DNA from: Opitutaceae bacterium
GTDB taxonomy: Bacteria > Verrucomicrobiota > Verrucomicrobiia > Opitutales > Opitutaceae
DNA length: 64,000 bases
Direction: 5' to 3'
Assembly: GCA_016795545.1 (NCBI GenBank)
Contig: JAEUGX010000045.1
Coordinates: 1-64,000 of the forward strand
Shown here: in pieces, positions 24,458 to 34,436 of the stretch
How positions within the stretch are numbered: the first letter of the stretch is position 1
Layout of the letters: each line of letters starts with the position of its first letter
Notes under the pieces: generated by a model
Told to the model about the DNA's origin: nothing
Database searches by the model: none
Seen by the model: the letters and a program-made list of their open reading frames with translations, nothing else
Position numbers and translations under genes: made by a program

Positions 24458-24640
24458 GGCGTGAGGGGTAACTGTTTCGCGGGCGTCCGCAACCCTTTGT
24501 CGCGGACCGCGGCCGGCGGCTCGGCCCGGCTCCGGCCGGGGAAAGTCGGAGGATCGCAGGTCGAAGGCCGGCAACGGCCCCGTCCCGCGTCCCGGGGCGG
24601 GGCTACGGAACGGGGGACCGACTTGTAACGGGACGATTTG

Positions 24641-25450
24641 TCAGTCCCGCGACAGCTCGCCGGCGCGGCGGGCGGCGGCGAGGACGGTCTCGCGGACGGT
24701 TTCGCGGAACTGGCGGGCGGCCAGGACCTGGAGGCCGGCGAAGGTGGTGCCGTTCGGGGAGACGACCCGGTCGCGCAGGGCCTCGGGCGGCCCGCCGTCG
24801 CGGGCGAGGAGCCGCGCCGAGCCCAGCGCGGTCTCGACCGCGAGCTGCTGCGCCGTGTCGGCCGGCAGGCCGGCGGCGATGCCGCCGTCGCGCAGGGCGG
24901 CGACGAACTCGAAGAGGAAGGCCGGGCCGCTGCCGACGAGGGCGGTGACGGCGTCCATGTGCTCCTCGCCCAGCGCCAGGTGGCGGCCGAGCGCGCCGAG
25001 CAGGCGGTGGACGATGGCCTCGTCGCCGGCGGAGAGCGGGTCGCGCGCGCAGTACACGGTCATGGCCGCGCCGATCGCTGCGGGGGTGTTGGGCATGGTG
25101 CGGACGACATTGCGCGCGCGGGGGAAGACCTGGGCGAGCCGGGACAGCTTCTTGCCGGCCAGCACGGAGATGACCAGCTTGCCGGCGGTGAGCTCGGCCA
25201 GCCGCGGGTCGGCCGCGGCCAGCGATTGCGGCTTGAAGGCGACGATGACGGTGTCGGCGCCGGCGAGCAGCCGGACGAGGTCGGGTTCATGCCGGATGCC
25301 CGTTTCCGCCGCCAGGCGGCGGGCGCTTTCGCCGGACTTGCTGGTCCCCGCGATGGCGGACGGCGGGCAGGCCTGGTGGGCCAAGAGGCCGCGGACGATG
25401 GCGGCGGCGAGGTTGCCGGTGCCGAGGAAGGCGAGTTTGAGCGGAGGCAT
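24641..25450 (-). CDS. proC: Pyrroline-5-carboxylate reductase
   Basis: A 269-residue enzyme catalysing the last step of proline synthesis, reduction of pyrroline-5-carboxylate with NAD(P)H. The Rossmann motif is 'FLGTGNLAAAIVRGLL', followed by 'MPNTPAAIGAAMTVY' and the P5CR signature region 'ALVGSGPAFLFEFVAALRDG' through 'QLAVETALGSARLL'. Length fits the family (about 270). It lies between the REC-kinase gene and a small hypothetical gene on the same strand, with gaps of 139 and 183 bases, so separate transcription is possible. Confidence 0.95.
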   Translation of the reverse strand: MPPLKLAFLGTGNLAAAIVRGLLAHQACPPSAIAGTSKSGESARRLAAETGIRHEPDLVRLLAGADTVIVAFKPQSLAAADPRLAELTAGKLVISVLAGKKLSRLAQVFPRARNVVRTMPNTPAAIGAAMTVYCARDPLSAGDEAIVHRLLGALGRHLALGEEHMDAVTALVGSGPAFLFEFVAALRDGGIAAGLPADTAQQLAVETALGSARLLARDGGPPEALRDRVVSPNGTTFAGLQVLAARQFRETVRETVLAAARRAGELSRD

Positions 25451-25589
25451 CGTGACGGGGGAGCGGCCAGACTGGACACGAACCCGTGCGAATTCTCAAC
25501 CGGGAACATCCGCGCCCGCCCGCCCCGGAGGTGGCGATCCCGGCCCGGGTCCGCCGCCGTCCCGGCAAGCGCGGCTCGCCGCGGGAGGC

Positions 25590-26708
<1,119 letters not shown>

Positions 26709-26790
26709 GCGGTTGGATGGGTGGGGAGCGAAGTGGGTTTGCCGACGGGTGGCAAGTTTCACTTCGGCTCATCGACGCCGGAAGCCGGGG

Positions 26791-27669
26791 TCAGCGGGCA
26801 TTCCGGTTCTGTTTACAGGCTTTTACGGTGTTTTGCATTAACATGGCCACCGTCATGGGTCCGACGCCGCCCGGGACCGGGGTGATCTTGCTGGCCAGCG
26901 GGGCCACGGTGGGGAAATGCACGTCGCCGGTCAGCCGGTAGCCGGACTTGCGCGAGGCGTCGGGAACGCGGTTGACACCCACGTCGATGATGACGGCGCC
27001 CGGCTTGACCATGTCGGCGGTGACAAACTCGGCCTTGCCGATGGCGGCGATGAGGATGTCGGCCTGGCGGGTCAGGGCGGGGAGATGGGCGGTCTGCGAG
27101 TGGCAGACCGTGACGGTCGCGTTGGCCCAGGGGCGGCGCTGGAGGGCGAGGAGGGCGGCGGGCTTGCCGACGATGAGGCTGCGGCCAAGGACGACGACAT
27201 GCCGTCCGGCGAGCTCGACCCGGGAGCGGCGGAGCAGCTCCATGATGCCGGCGGGCGTGCAGGCGACGAACCCGGTATCGTCCTCCTGCGCCAGCTTGCC
27301 CAGGTTCAGGGTGTGGAAGCCGTCGACGTCCTTGTGCGCGGCGATGCGCCGGAAGACGGCGACCTCGTTGAGGTGCTTGGGCAGCGGCGACTGCACGAGG
27401 ATGCCGTCGACGTCGGGGTCGGCGTTCAGGCCGTCGACGACGGCGAACAGCTCGTCCTGGGTGATGGTGACGGGCGGGAAGATGAGGCGGCTGGTGATGC
27501 CGATGTCGGCGCAGGCCTTCTCCTTCTTCTTCACGTACGACACCGAGGCGGGGTCCTCGCCCACGCGCACGAGCGCGATGCAAGGCTTGCGGCCGGGGAG
27601 CGAGGCGACCTCGCGCTTGAGTTCGTCGATGATGTCCTGGGCGATCTGGTTGCCGTCGATGAGTTCCAT
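26791..27669 (-). CDS. folD: Methylenetetrahydrofolate dehydrogenase/cyclohydrolase
   Basis: A 292-residue bifunctional enzyme interconverting 5,10-methylene- and 10-formyl-tetrahydrofolate. The N-terminus '[18 protein letters not shown]' aligns with known FolD starts. The catalytic-Lys region is '[17 protein letters not shown]', with '[13 protein letters not shown]', '[13 protein letters not shown]', '[13 protein letters not shown]' and the C-terminal '[18 protein letters not shown]'. A strong intrinsic terminator ends only 8 bases before its ATG, so expression probably depends on read-through or attenuation. No Shine-Dalgarno sequence is present. Confidence 0.95.
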   Translation of the reverse strand: MELIDGNQIAQDIIDELKREVASLPGRKPCIALVRVGEDPASVSYVKKKEKACADIGITSRLIFPPVTITQDELFAVVDGLNADPDVDGILVQSPLPKHLNEVAVFRRIAAHKDVDGFHTLNLGKLAQEDDTGFVACTPAGIMELLRRSRVELAGRHVVVLGRSLIVGKPAALLALQRRPWANATVTVCHSQTAHLPALTRQADILIAAIGKAEFVTADMVKPGAVIIDVGVNRVPDASRKSGYRLTGDVHFPTVAPLASKITPVPGGVGPMTVAMLMQNTVKACKQNRNAR

Positions 27670-27677
27670 GATGCGGG

Positions 27678-27709
27678 AAAAAGAAAAACGCCGGCCGCGC
27701 GGGCCGGCG
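27678..27709 (-). terminator. Intrinsic terminator/attenuator abutting folD
   Basis: On the minus strand the stem CGCCGGCC / GGCCGGCG with a 5-base loop is followed by TTTTTCTTTTT. It follows the SH3-protein stop (27723) and its U-tract ends 8 bases before the folD start codon. Confidence 0.85.
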
Positions 27710-27722
27710 CCGGGGAGGGCGG

Positions 27723-28490
27723 TCAGCGCAGCTGCATGGATTCGGCGGCGATCACGAGATCCTTGCCGTCCACGGTGTTGCGCACGGTGCCGGTGACGGC
27801 GATGCTGCGGTCGAGGTAGGCCTCGATCTTGTCGGTCAGCAGCAGGCGGCGGGTGTCCACGTAGGCGAAGCGGCGGCCGCTGGCGTCGGTGAGCTGATAA
27901 TCGTAGGGGGGATTCGGGTTGAGGATCGGGCGCTTGGCCAGCACGAGGCGCCCCGCGAACATGCGCGGCATGTCGGCGGTGTTGCCGGCCAGCGGCACGG
28001 GCCGGCCAACGGGGGAGGGGGCCGGGGCCGCGGGAGCGGGGACGGCCGGGGCCGCGGGCGGCGGATCGGCCGGCAGGTTGGCCGTCTCGCCGACGGCGAT
28101 GAAGCCCTGCAGCTTCTTGTCGAGGCGGATCTGGCACCAGTCGCCGCCGACGAGGCCGGTGACCTCGGTCTTGTCGCCGGCCGCCGCGGTGGCGAGGAGG
28201 GGCGCGTCCTTGCGCGGCGCCGCGTAGATGCTGGCGCCCTCGCGCACCTCGAGGGCCTTGGTGATGTCGCGGTTGTTGACGAAGGCGTCGAACGGCCCGC
28301 TGACCTCGACGCGGCGCCAGCCGGCGGGAGCCTCGCCCACCGGGGTGATGACGGCCCCGGCCTTCAGCCGGGCCAGCACGGGGGACTTCGGGTCGGTCTG
28401 GGAAAACACCGCCGCGTCGGACTTGAGGGTCTCGGCGGCCAGGCGGACGGCGGTGAAGGCGAGGGCGAGGAGGAGGTGGCTAGTTTTCAT
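27723..28490 (-). CDS. Exported protein with SH3-like domains
   Basis: A 255-residue protein with a signal peptide, two bacterial SH3-type modules (about 20-75, '[20 protein letters not shown]'; about 80-137, '[20 protein letters not shown]' and '[19 protein letters not shown]'), and a Pro/Ala linker. The last domain, with '[20 protein letters not shown]' and '[13 protein letters not shown]', resembles an OB-like or stress-tolerance fold. It probably binds cell-wall material in the periplasm. Its start overlaps the end of the pseudouridine synthase gene by 11 bases, so the two are likely co-transcribed; a terminator follows. Confidence 0.75.
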   Translation of the reverse strand: MKTSHLLLALAFTAVRLAAETLKSDAAVFSQTDPKSPVLARLKAGAVITPVGEAPAGWRRVEVSGPFDAFVNNRDITKALEVREGASIYAAPRKDAPLLATAAAGDKTEVTGLVGGDWCQIRLDKKLQGFIAVGETANLPADPPPAAPAVPAPAAPAPSPVGRPVPLAGNTADMPRMFAGRLVLAKRPILNPNPPYDYQLTDASGRRFAYVDTRRLLLTDKIEAYLDRSIAVTGTVRNTVDGKDLVIAAESMQLR

Positions 28491-29256
28491 CGGGGGCGGG
28501 AGCCGGGTCGTCGCGGCGGGGCGGACGGGGCACGGCGAATAAGGATTGGATTTCCTTCGTAGAAAGTTGTTTCACGCCGCGCAAAGGAATTCCTTTCAGG
28601 CGCAGGGCCCCGATCTGGTAGCGGCGGAGGCGCCGGACCTCGAAGCCGAGGACGGTGAAGAGCTGGCGGATCTCGCGCTTCTTGCCGTGGTGCATGTGCA
28701 CGTCGAGCTCGGTGGAGGTGCGGTCGGCGCGGGGATTGACGAGATTGGCGCGCTCGACCTTGAGCCGCTCGCCCTCGATCACCACTCCGCGCAGGAGCTG
28801 GCGCAGGCGGCTGGCCGGGAACGGCTGCTCCAGCGAGACGTAGTAGCGCTTCACGACCAGGCTCGACGGGTGCATGAGGCGGTGCGCCAGGTCGCCGTCG
28901 GAGGTGAGAATCACCAGGCCCTCGCTGTCTTTGTCGAGCCGGCCCGCGCAGAACAGCCGCAGCCTGGCCCATTCGCGCGGCAGGAGGTCGAAGACGGTGT
29001 GCTCGGCGTGGGGGTCGCGGTTGCTGCAGACGACGCCGCGGGGCTTGTGCATGACCAGCGCGAGCTTGGGCTGGAGGTGGCCGCGCAGCGGCTTGCCGCG
29101 GACGGTGACCTTGTCGACGCCGGGCGTGATCTTCTGGCCCAGCTGCGCCGGGGCGCCGTTGACGTAGACCTCGCCGGCGACGATCAGGCCTTCCGCCGCG
29201 CGGCGGGAGCAGACGCCCGCCTCGGCGATGAATTTCTGGATGCGCACCGGTTCCAT
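28480..29256 (-). CDS. RsuA/RluB-type pseudouridine synthase
   Basis: A 258-residue rRNA pseudouridine synthase. An S4 RNA-binding domain opens it ('MEPVRIQKFIAEAGVCSRRA', 'GEVYVNGAPAQLGQKI'). The catalytic core carries the nucleophilic Asp in 'AGRLDKDSEGLVILTSDGDL', and 'HHGKKREIRQLFTVLG' is the conserved C-terminal block. RsuA, RluB and RluE-type members share these features, so the modified site is not assigned. I use the ATG at 29256 (GCC-ATG context); another Met lies four codons upstream. Confidence 0.92.
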   Translation of the reverse strand: MEPVRIQKFIAEAGVCSRRAAEGLIVAGEVYVNGAPAQLGQKITPGVDKVTVRGKPLRGHLQPKLALVMHKPRGVVCSNRDPHAEHTVFDLLPREWARLRLFCAGRLDKDSEGLVILTSDGDLAHRLMHPSSLVVKRYYVSLEQPFPASRLRQLLRGVVIEGERLKVERANLVNPRADRTSTELDVHMHHGKKREIRQLFTVLGFEVRRLRRYQIGALRLKGIPLRGVKQLSTKEIQSLFAVPRPPRRDDPAPAPDEN

Positions 29257-29374
29257 GGCTCGCTGCATGGCAGGCGGTCCGGGCCGGCGCAACAGATTAA
29301 GCGAGGCCGGGGATTCTCGGACACAATGAGGGCTTGCCAAGCGGGGCCGACGGGTCCGTAAAGCGAGGATTCAC

Positions 29375-30541
29375 ATGCACCTTTCGACTCCGCCGACCAA
29401 TCCGTACACGAAGGACAACCCGCTTCCGGCGAAGCTGCTGGAGAACCGGGTGCTCAACAAGGATGGCTCGAGCAAGGACACGCGTCATCTGGTGGTCGAC
29501 ATCGCCGGCAGCGGACTGACCTACAAGGTGGGCGATTCCCTCGGGGTGTACTGCTGCAATCGCCCGCAGGTGGTGGAGGAGATCATCGAGCTGCTCGGCG
29601 CCACCGGCAACGAGCCCGTGACGGTTGCGCGGGTGCCGTCGCCGGTCAGCCTGCGCGACGCCCTGACCAGCAAGCTGTCGATCGCGGGACCGACAAAAAA
29701 GATTCTGGAGACCCTGCTGGCGAAGACCGCGAACCCGGCCGAGAAGGTCCGGCTGGAGGCCCTGCTGGCCCCGGGCGCCGAGGAACTGCGCGAGACCTTC
29801 CTCGGGCAGCGCGAGTTCATCGATCTTCTCGAGGAGTTTCCCGGGGCGCGGCTGAGTCCGCAGGAGTTCGTCGACCACACGCGGCGGCTGATGCCCCGCC
29901 TCTATTCGATCGCGTCCTCCCCCAAGCTGTATCCCGGCCAGGTGCACCTCACGGTCGCGCCCGTGCGTTATGAGTCGAACGGGCGCCGGCGCTACGGCGT
30001 GTGCTCGACCTACCTCGCCGACCGAGTGACGCGGCGCAAGACCCTGATTCCGGTGTTCGTCGCGGAATCGCATTTCGGGCTGCCCGAGGACGGCACGAAG
30101 GACGTGATCATGGTGGGGCCGGGCACCGGCGTGGCGCCGTTCCGGGCCTTCGTGCAGGAACGGGTCGCCACCGGCGCGACCGGCCGGAACTGGCTGTTCT
30201 TCGGCGACCAGCATCAGGCGACGGACTATCTCTACGGCGACGAGTGGACCCGGCTCCTGGCCGAGGGCAAGATGGCGCGCGTCGACCTCGCCTTTTCGCG
30301 CGATCAGGCGCAGAAGGTCTACGTGCAGGACCGCATGCGGGAAAACGCGGCCGAACTGTGGCGGTGGCTCGAAGGCGGGGCGTATTTCTACGTGTGCGGC
30401 GACGCGCATCGGATGGCGAAGGACGTCGATGCCGCCCTCCAGCAGATCGCCATGTCGCAAGGCGGCCTCGACGCGGCGCAGGCGGTGGAATACCTGAAGA
30501 AGCTCAAGAAGGAGAAGCGCTACCAGCGCGATGTTTACTGA
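29375..30541 (+). CDS. CysJ-like sulfite reductase flavoprotein lacking the flavodoxin domain
   Basis: A 388-residue FAD/NADPH-binding protein of the CysJ/cytochrome P450 reductase family. The FAD domain has the RxYS motif in 'RLYSIASSP' and 'GVCSTYLAD'. The NADPH domain has 'VGPGTGVAPFRAF' and 'FYVCGDAHRMAKDVDAAL', and the protein ends in 'KRYQRDVY', like true CysJ. CysJ proteins are about 600 residues with an N-terminal FMN flavodoxin domain, which is absent here. Electrons must therefore go directly to a partner or through a separate flavodoxin or ferredoxin. No sulfite reductase haem subunit lies nearby, so the electron acceptor is unknown. Confidence 0.9.
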   Translation: MHLSTPPTNPYTKDNPLPAKLLENRVLNKDGSSKDTRHLVVDIAGSGLTYKVGDSLGVYCCNRPQVVEEIIELLGATGNEPVTVARVPSPVSLRDALTSKLSIAGPTKKILETLLAKTANPAEKVRLEALLAPGAEELRETFLGQREFIDLLEEFPGARLSPQEFVDHTRRLMPRLYSIASSPKLYPGQVHLTVAPVRYESNGRRRYGVCSTYLADRVTRRKTLIPVFVAESHFGLPEDGTKDVIMVGPGTGVAPFRAFVQERVATGATGRNWLFFGDQHQATDYLYGDEWTRLLAEGKMARVDLAFSRDQAQKVYVQDRMRENAAELWRWLEGGAYFYVCGDAHRMAKDVDAALQQIAMSQGGLDAAQAVEYLKKLKKEKRYQRDVY

Positions 30542-30578
30542 GCCGGAGGCTCGTCGCCAGGGCGGAGTCCAGAGAGGA

Positions 30579-30630
30579 TTGGGGATTGCCGAAGCGGGAT
30601 TTGGCTGCCAGCAATCCGCTCCCATCCCCA
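30579..30630. promoter_or_regulatory. Interrupted inverted repeat before fabG
   Basis: TGGGGAT and GGATTGC arms at 30580-30589 pair with GCAATCC (30611-30617) and ATCCCCA (30624-30630). The structure ends 7 bases before the fabG ATG, so it could form a leader hairpin or a binding site. Confidence 0.4.
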
Positions 30631-30637
30631 CTACTCT

Positions 30638-31384
30638 ATGAGCCTCACCTTCACTAATCGTACCGCGCTTGTCACCGGCGCGGGCCGCGGTATCGGCAAA
30701 TCAATTGCGGAACTGCTCGCCAAGCAGGGCGTGCGGGTGATTTGTGTCAGCAAGTCGGCCGACAGCTGCGGCGCGACCGCGGCAGCGATCGTGGCGGCCG
30801 GCGGCCAGGCGAAGGCGGTCGCGGTCGACGTGGCGGACGGTGCGGCCGTGGCCAAGGCCAGCGCCGACCTGCTGGCCGAGTTCGGTCAGATCGACATCCT
30901 CGTCAACAATGCGGGAATCACCAAGGACGGGCTGCTCTTCCGGATGTCGGAAGATGACTGGAACGCGGTGATCGCGACCAATCTCACGAGCTGTTACCAC
31001 TGGACCAAGTACATCGGGCGGGCCATGACGCAGAAGCGGTGGGGACGGATCGTCAACATCACCTCGGTCGTAGGTCTGATGGGGAATGCCGGCCAAGCCA
31101 ACTACTGTGCGGCCAAGGCGGGCATGATCGGGTTCACGAAGGCGATCGCGAAGGAGTTTGCCGGCCGGAATGTCACCTCGAACGCCGTGGCGCCGGGATT
31201 CATCAAGACGGACATGACGGCGGCCCTGCCGCCTGAGGCGGCGGAGAAGATCACTTCGGTGATTCCGCTCAAGCGTCTCGGCGAGTCAGCGGACATCGCG
31301 CATATGACCGCTTTTCTCTGCTCCGAGGAGGCCGGCTACATCACCGGGCAAGTTTTTACCGTTGACGGCGGCATGGTGATGTGA
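30638..31384 (+). CDS. fabG: 3-oxoacyl-ACP reductase
   Basis: A 248-residue short-chain dehydrogenase reducing 3-oxoacyl-ACP with NADPH in fatty-acid elongation. The cofactor motif is '[16 protein letters not shown]'. The catalytic residues are Asn in '[11 protein letters not shown]', Ser in '[11 protein letters not shown]' and Tyr/Lys in 'YCAAKAG'. The end '[12 protein letters not shown]' is typical of FabG. The neighbours acpP (40 bases downstream) and fabF confirm the pathway. Confidence 0.97.
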   Translation: MSLTFTNRTALVTGAGRGIGKSIAELLAKQGVRVICVSKSADSCGATAAAIVAAGGQAKAVAVDVADGAAVAKASADLLAEFGQIDILVNNAGITKDGLLFRMSEDDWNAVIATNLTSCYHWTKYIGRAMTQKRWGRIVNITSVVGLMGNAGQANYCAAKAGMIGFTKAIAKEFAGRNVTSNAVAPGFIKTDMTAALPPEAAEKITSVIPLKRLGESADIAHMTAFLCSEEAGYITGQVFTVDGGMVM

Positions 31385-31424
31385 TGCCTGTCTCTCAACG
31401 TTTTCGACCCAATTTTACACCTCC

Positions 31425-31688
31425 ATGGCTGAACAGAAAACCATCGACCAGCGCGTCAAAGAAATCATCGTTAACCAACTGAACGTTAACGAGGAGCAGA
31501 TCACGCCGCAGGCGTCATTCCTTGACGACCTCGGTGCCGACTCGCTCGACACGGTCGAACTCATCATGGCTTTTGAGGAAGAGTTCAAAGACGAGATCAA
31601 GGGTGAGATTCCCGAGTCCGACGCCGAGAAGCTGCAGACCGTGGGTGATGTCACCGCCTACATCGAGCAGAAGGCAGGAAAGAAATAG
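31425..31688 (+). CDS. acpP: Acyl carrier protein
   Basis: An 87-residue acidic four-helix protein. The phosphopantetheine attachment Ser is in '[20 protein letters not shown]', the canonical DSL motif. The C-terminus '[15 protein letters not shown]' is typical. It carries growing acyl chains for FabG and FabF, which flank it. The start has the CC-ATG context without a Shine-Dalgarno sequence. A strong terminator follows within 20 bases. Confidence 0.98.
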   Translation: MAEQKTIDQRVKEIIVNQLNVNEEQITPQASFLDDLGADSLDTVELIMAFEEEFKDEIKGEIPESDAEKLQTVGDVTAYIEQKAGKK

Positions 31689-31704
31689 CTTTTGGCTTCC
31701 GTAG

Positions 31705-31756
31705 AAAGCGTTCTACCGTCTGGCCGAGTGATGGCCCGGTAGGGCGCTTTTTTTTT
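31705..31756 (+). terminator. Intrinsic terminator between acpP and fabF
   Basis: A long stem formed by AAAGCG, CTACCG and a GGCC core pairs with CGGTAG and CGCTTT, followed by a run of nine T (31748-31756). The T-run ends 17 bases before the fabF ATG, so fabF is likely expressed by partial read-through. Confidence 0.85.
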
Positions 31757-31773
31757 CGGCCCACGAAATTTTG

Positions 31774-33027
31774 ATGGAAACAGTACCCCCTCATAGCAAG
31801 CGAGTCGTGGTCACCGGCATGGGTGTCATTGCCTCGCTGGGCCACAACGTGAACGACTTCTGGTCGTCCATCCTGGCGGGCAAGTCGGGCATCGACCGCG
31901 TGTCGCTGTTCGATGCCAAGGACTACAGCTGCCAGATCGGCGCGGAGGTGCGCGGCTGGGATGCGGCCCAGCACATGGATCCGAAGGAGGCCCGGCGCAA
32001 CGACCGCTACACCCACTTCGGTTATTGCGCGTCGCGCCAGGCGGTGGCGGACGCGAAGCTCGACATGACCAAGGAGGACCCGGACCGGGTCGGCGTGATC
32101 ATCGGCTCGGGCATCGGGGGCATGTTGACGATCGAGACGCAGCACAAGGTGCTGCTCGAGCGTGGGCCGCGCAAGGTGTCGCCGTTCATGATTCCGGCGC
32201 TGATCAGCAACATGTGCACGGGCCTGGTCGCGATCGACCTCGGCGCCCGCGGGCCGAACTTCGGCGTGGTCAGCGCCTGCGCCACGGCGGCGCACGCCAT
32301 CGGGGAATCGCTGCGCATGATCCGCGGCGACGAAGCCGACGTCATGATCTGCGGCGGCTCCGAGGCCGCGATCACGCCGCTGGCGTACGCGGGTTTCTGC
32401 TCGATGAAGGCGATGAGCACCAACAACGAGGTGCCCCAGAAGTCGAGCCGGCCCTTCGACCTCAACCGCGACGGCTTCATCATGGGCGAGGGCGCCGGCA
32501 TCCTGGTGCTGGAAAGCCTGGAACACGCCCTGGCGCGCGGCGCGCGGATTTACTGCGAGCTGGCCGGCTACGCAGCCACGTGCGACGCGTACCACATCAC
32601 GTCCCCGGACCCGGAGGGCAAGGGGCTGTCGAACGCGATGGCCCGCGCGCTCGCCGACGCGAACGCGAGCCCGGCGGACGTCGACTACATCAACGCGCAC
32701 GGCACGTCGACGCCGTACAACGACAAGTTCGAGACCATGGCCATCAAGAAGGTCTTCGGCGACCACGCGCGCAAGCTGCTGGTCAGCTCCACCAAGTCGA
32801 TGACCGGGCACCTGCTCGGCGCCGCCGGCGGCATCGAGGCCATCATCAGCGTCAAGGCGATCGAAACCGGCGAGGTCCCGCCCACGATCAACTATGAGAC
32901 GCCGGATCCGGAATGTGACCTCGACTACGTGCCGAACGTCAAGCGGTCGGCTGCCGTCCGCACGGTGCTGAGCGACAACCTTGGTTTCGGCGGGCAGAAC
33001 GCGGCCCTGGTTTTTCGGAAAATCTAG
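31774..33027 (+). CDS. fabF: 3-oxoacyl-ACP synthase II
   Basis: A 417-residue condensing enzyme extending acyl-ACP with malonyl-ACP. The active-site Cys169 lies in 'VVSACATAAHAIGESL'. The two catalytic His are in 'NAHGTSTPYND' and 'MTGHLLGAAGGIEA'. The N-terminal 'VVVTGMGVIASLG' and C-terminal 'SDNLGFGGQNAALVF' are family hallmarks. I use the ATG at 31774; a TTG directly before it is not needed. No Shine-Dalgarno sequence. It completes the fabG-acpP-fabF cluster. Confidence 0.97.
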   Translation: METVPPHSKRVVVTGMGVIASLGHNVNDFWSSILAGKSGIDRVSLFDAKDYSCQIGAEVRGWDAAQHMDPKEARRNDRYTHFGYCASRQAVADAKLDMTKEDPDRVGVIIGSGIGGMLTIETQHKVLLERGPRKVSPFMIPALISNMCTGLVAIDLGARGPNFGVVSACATAAHAIGESLRMIRGDEADVMICGGSEAAITPLAYAGFCSMKAMSTNNEVPQKSSRPFDLNRDGFIMGEGAGILVLESLEHALARGARIYCELAGYAATCDAYHITSPDPEGKGLSNAMARALADANASPADVDYINAHGTSTPYNDKFETMAIKKVFGDHARKLLVSSTKSMTGHLLGAAGGIEAIISVKAIETGEVPPTINYETPDPECDLDYVPNVKRSAAVRTVLSDNLGFGGQNAALVFRKI

Positions 33028-33087
33028 GCCCGGCCTGCCGCCCGGCCGACGGTGGCGTTTGCCCTGGCCGCAATCACGGATAAAGGC

Positions 33088-33672
33088 ATGCGCATGGATC
33101 TCAGGGAAAAAGCCGGTGTGCGCACGCGCGTCCGCCGCCGGTCGGCGCCGCGCTTCCTGCTGGCCGGCCTGCTCGCGGCCGCGGTCGGAGCCGGCTGCGG
33201 AAGGCGTCCGCCGTTGCCCGAGGATCCGGCGACGCCGGAAACGGTTTGGGAGGCGATCCACCCGCTGGCCGCGCGCTACCGGCTGGAGCCGGCTTATGTC
33301 TACGCGATCGTGGCGGCGGAGTCGAACTTCGACCCGCGCGCGCGCAACGGCGAGGCCCGGGGGCTGATGCAGCTCAAGCCCGCGGCCTGGCGGACGGTCA
33401 GCCGCGAGCCCTACGAGCCGGCGGTCTGGGACTGGCGCCGCAATCTCGCGGCGGGCATCGACTACCTCGCCTGGTGCCGCAGTTACCTGCACGAGAAAAG
33501 CCGGTTTTCCGAGCCGCTGCTGCTGGCGGCGTTTCACTATGGCATCGATTACGTGGAGGAACGAGGATTCGATCCCGGCCGGATCGAGCGCCCGGTGCAC
33601 CCGGTCTACCGGAGGCTATGGGCCGGTGACCTGGCTCCGGTGCCGCCGCCGAAAGCCAAAATTCCCCGTTGA
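33088..33672 (+). CDS. Exported SLT-type lytic transglycosylase
   Basis: A 194-residue murein hydrolase. The N-terminus is Arg-rich, followed by a hydrophobic segment ending in 'AVGAGC', which may be an atypical lipobox or a plain signal anchor. The catalytic Glu is in 'AIVAAESNFDPRARNGEARG', followed by 'LMQLKPAAW' and a later 'NLAAGIDYLAW', matching the family 1 transglycosylase fold. It cleaves the MurNAc-GlcNAc bond of peptidoglycan in the periplasm. I prefer the ATG at 33088 to the earlier GTG at 33052. Confidence 0.88.
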   Translation: MRMDLREKAGVRTRVRRRSAPRFLLAGLLAAAVGAGCGRRPPLPEDPATPETVWEAIHPLAARYRLEPAYVYAIVAAESNFDPRARNGEARGLMQLKPAAWRTVSREPYEPAVWDWRRNLAAGIDYLAWCRSYLHEKSRFSEPLLLAAFHYGIDYVEERGFDPGRIERPVHPVYRRLWAGDLAPVPPPKAKIPR

Positions 33673-33715
33673 CGCGTTGTTCCGCCGCCCTTTTAACTCG
33701 CGCCCTTTCGCTCAC

Positions 33716-33791
<76 letters not shown>

Positions 33792-33884
33792 CTTTCCGGC
33801 CCCGCCGGCCCCCGGCGCAGGGGCGGCTCGCCAAGCGGCGATTTTCCTGGAATAAGCCCGGATGGGTCAGGCTCTTATTCCGGC

Positions 33885-34436
33885 ATGTCGAGCGAGGCAT
33901 TCATCCAGCTGGTGGACGCGTACTACACGCCGCTCTACCGCTTTGCCCTCAGCCTGACAAAAAACACCGCCGATGCGGGGGACCTGACCCAGCAGACTTT
34001 CTTCATCTGGGCGAAGCAGGGGCATGCGCTGCGTGACGGCGGCAAGGCGAAAGCGTGGCTTTTCACCACCTTGTACCGGGAATTTCTGCGGGGACGCCGC
34101 CGGGCGGAACGGGTGACGGCGCTCGATGATCTCGGGCCGGCCGAGTCCGATCCCGCGGCTCCGGAGGTCGACGTGGTCGCGGGCATGGATGCCGGCCTGG
34201 TCGTGGAGGCGCTCCAGGAAGTGGAGGAGACCTACCGCGTGCCGCTCACGCTGTTCTATCTGCAGGAACTTTCGTACAAGGAGATCGCCGAGGCGATCGA
34301 AGCGCCGATCGGCACGGTGATGTCGCGGCTGTCGCGGGGCAAGGCGCAGCTCCGGGCCGCCCTCGCGCGCAAGGAGGCGGGGGCCCGGCCGAAGGTCGAG
34401 CCCTTCCCGGCCCCAATCCAACGGAAAATCCCATGA
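33885..34436 (+). CDS. ECF RNA polymerase sigma factor
   Basis: A 183-residue sigma-70-family protein of the extracytoplasmic-function type. Region 2 is 'YYTPLYRFALSLTKNTADAG' with 'DLTQQTFFIWAKQ' and 'AWLFTTLYREFL'. Region 4 is 'VPLTLFYLQELSYKEIAEAI' with 'IGTVMSRLSRGKAQLRAAL'. It lacks regions 1 and 3. Its TGA overlaps the ATG of the next gene, which encodes a single-pass membrane protein, the arrangement of a sigma/anti-sigma pair. The ATG at 33885 is used because region 2 starts just after it. Confidence 0.93.
   Translation: MSSEAFIQLVDAYYTPLYRFALSLTKNTADAGDLTQQTFFIWAKQGHALRDGGKAKAWLFTTLYREFLRGRRRAERVTALDDLGPAESDPAAPEVDVVAGMDAGLVVEALQEVEETYRVPLTLFYLQELSYKEIAEAIEAPIGTVMSRLSRGKAQLRAALARKEAGARPKVEPFPAPIQRKIP

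Noticed and set aside
31651..33600. A 649-codon minus-strand frame opposite fabF and the transglycosylase
   Set aside because: Shadow of fabF, whose catalytic residues are all intact on the plus strand.
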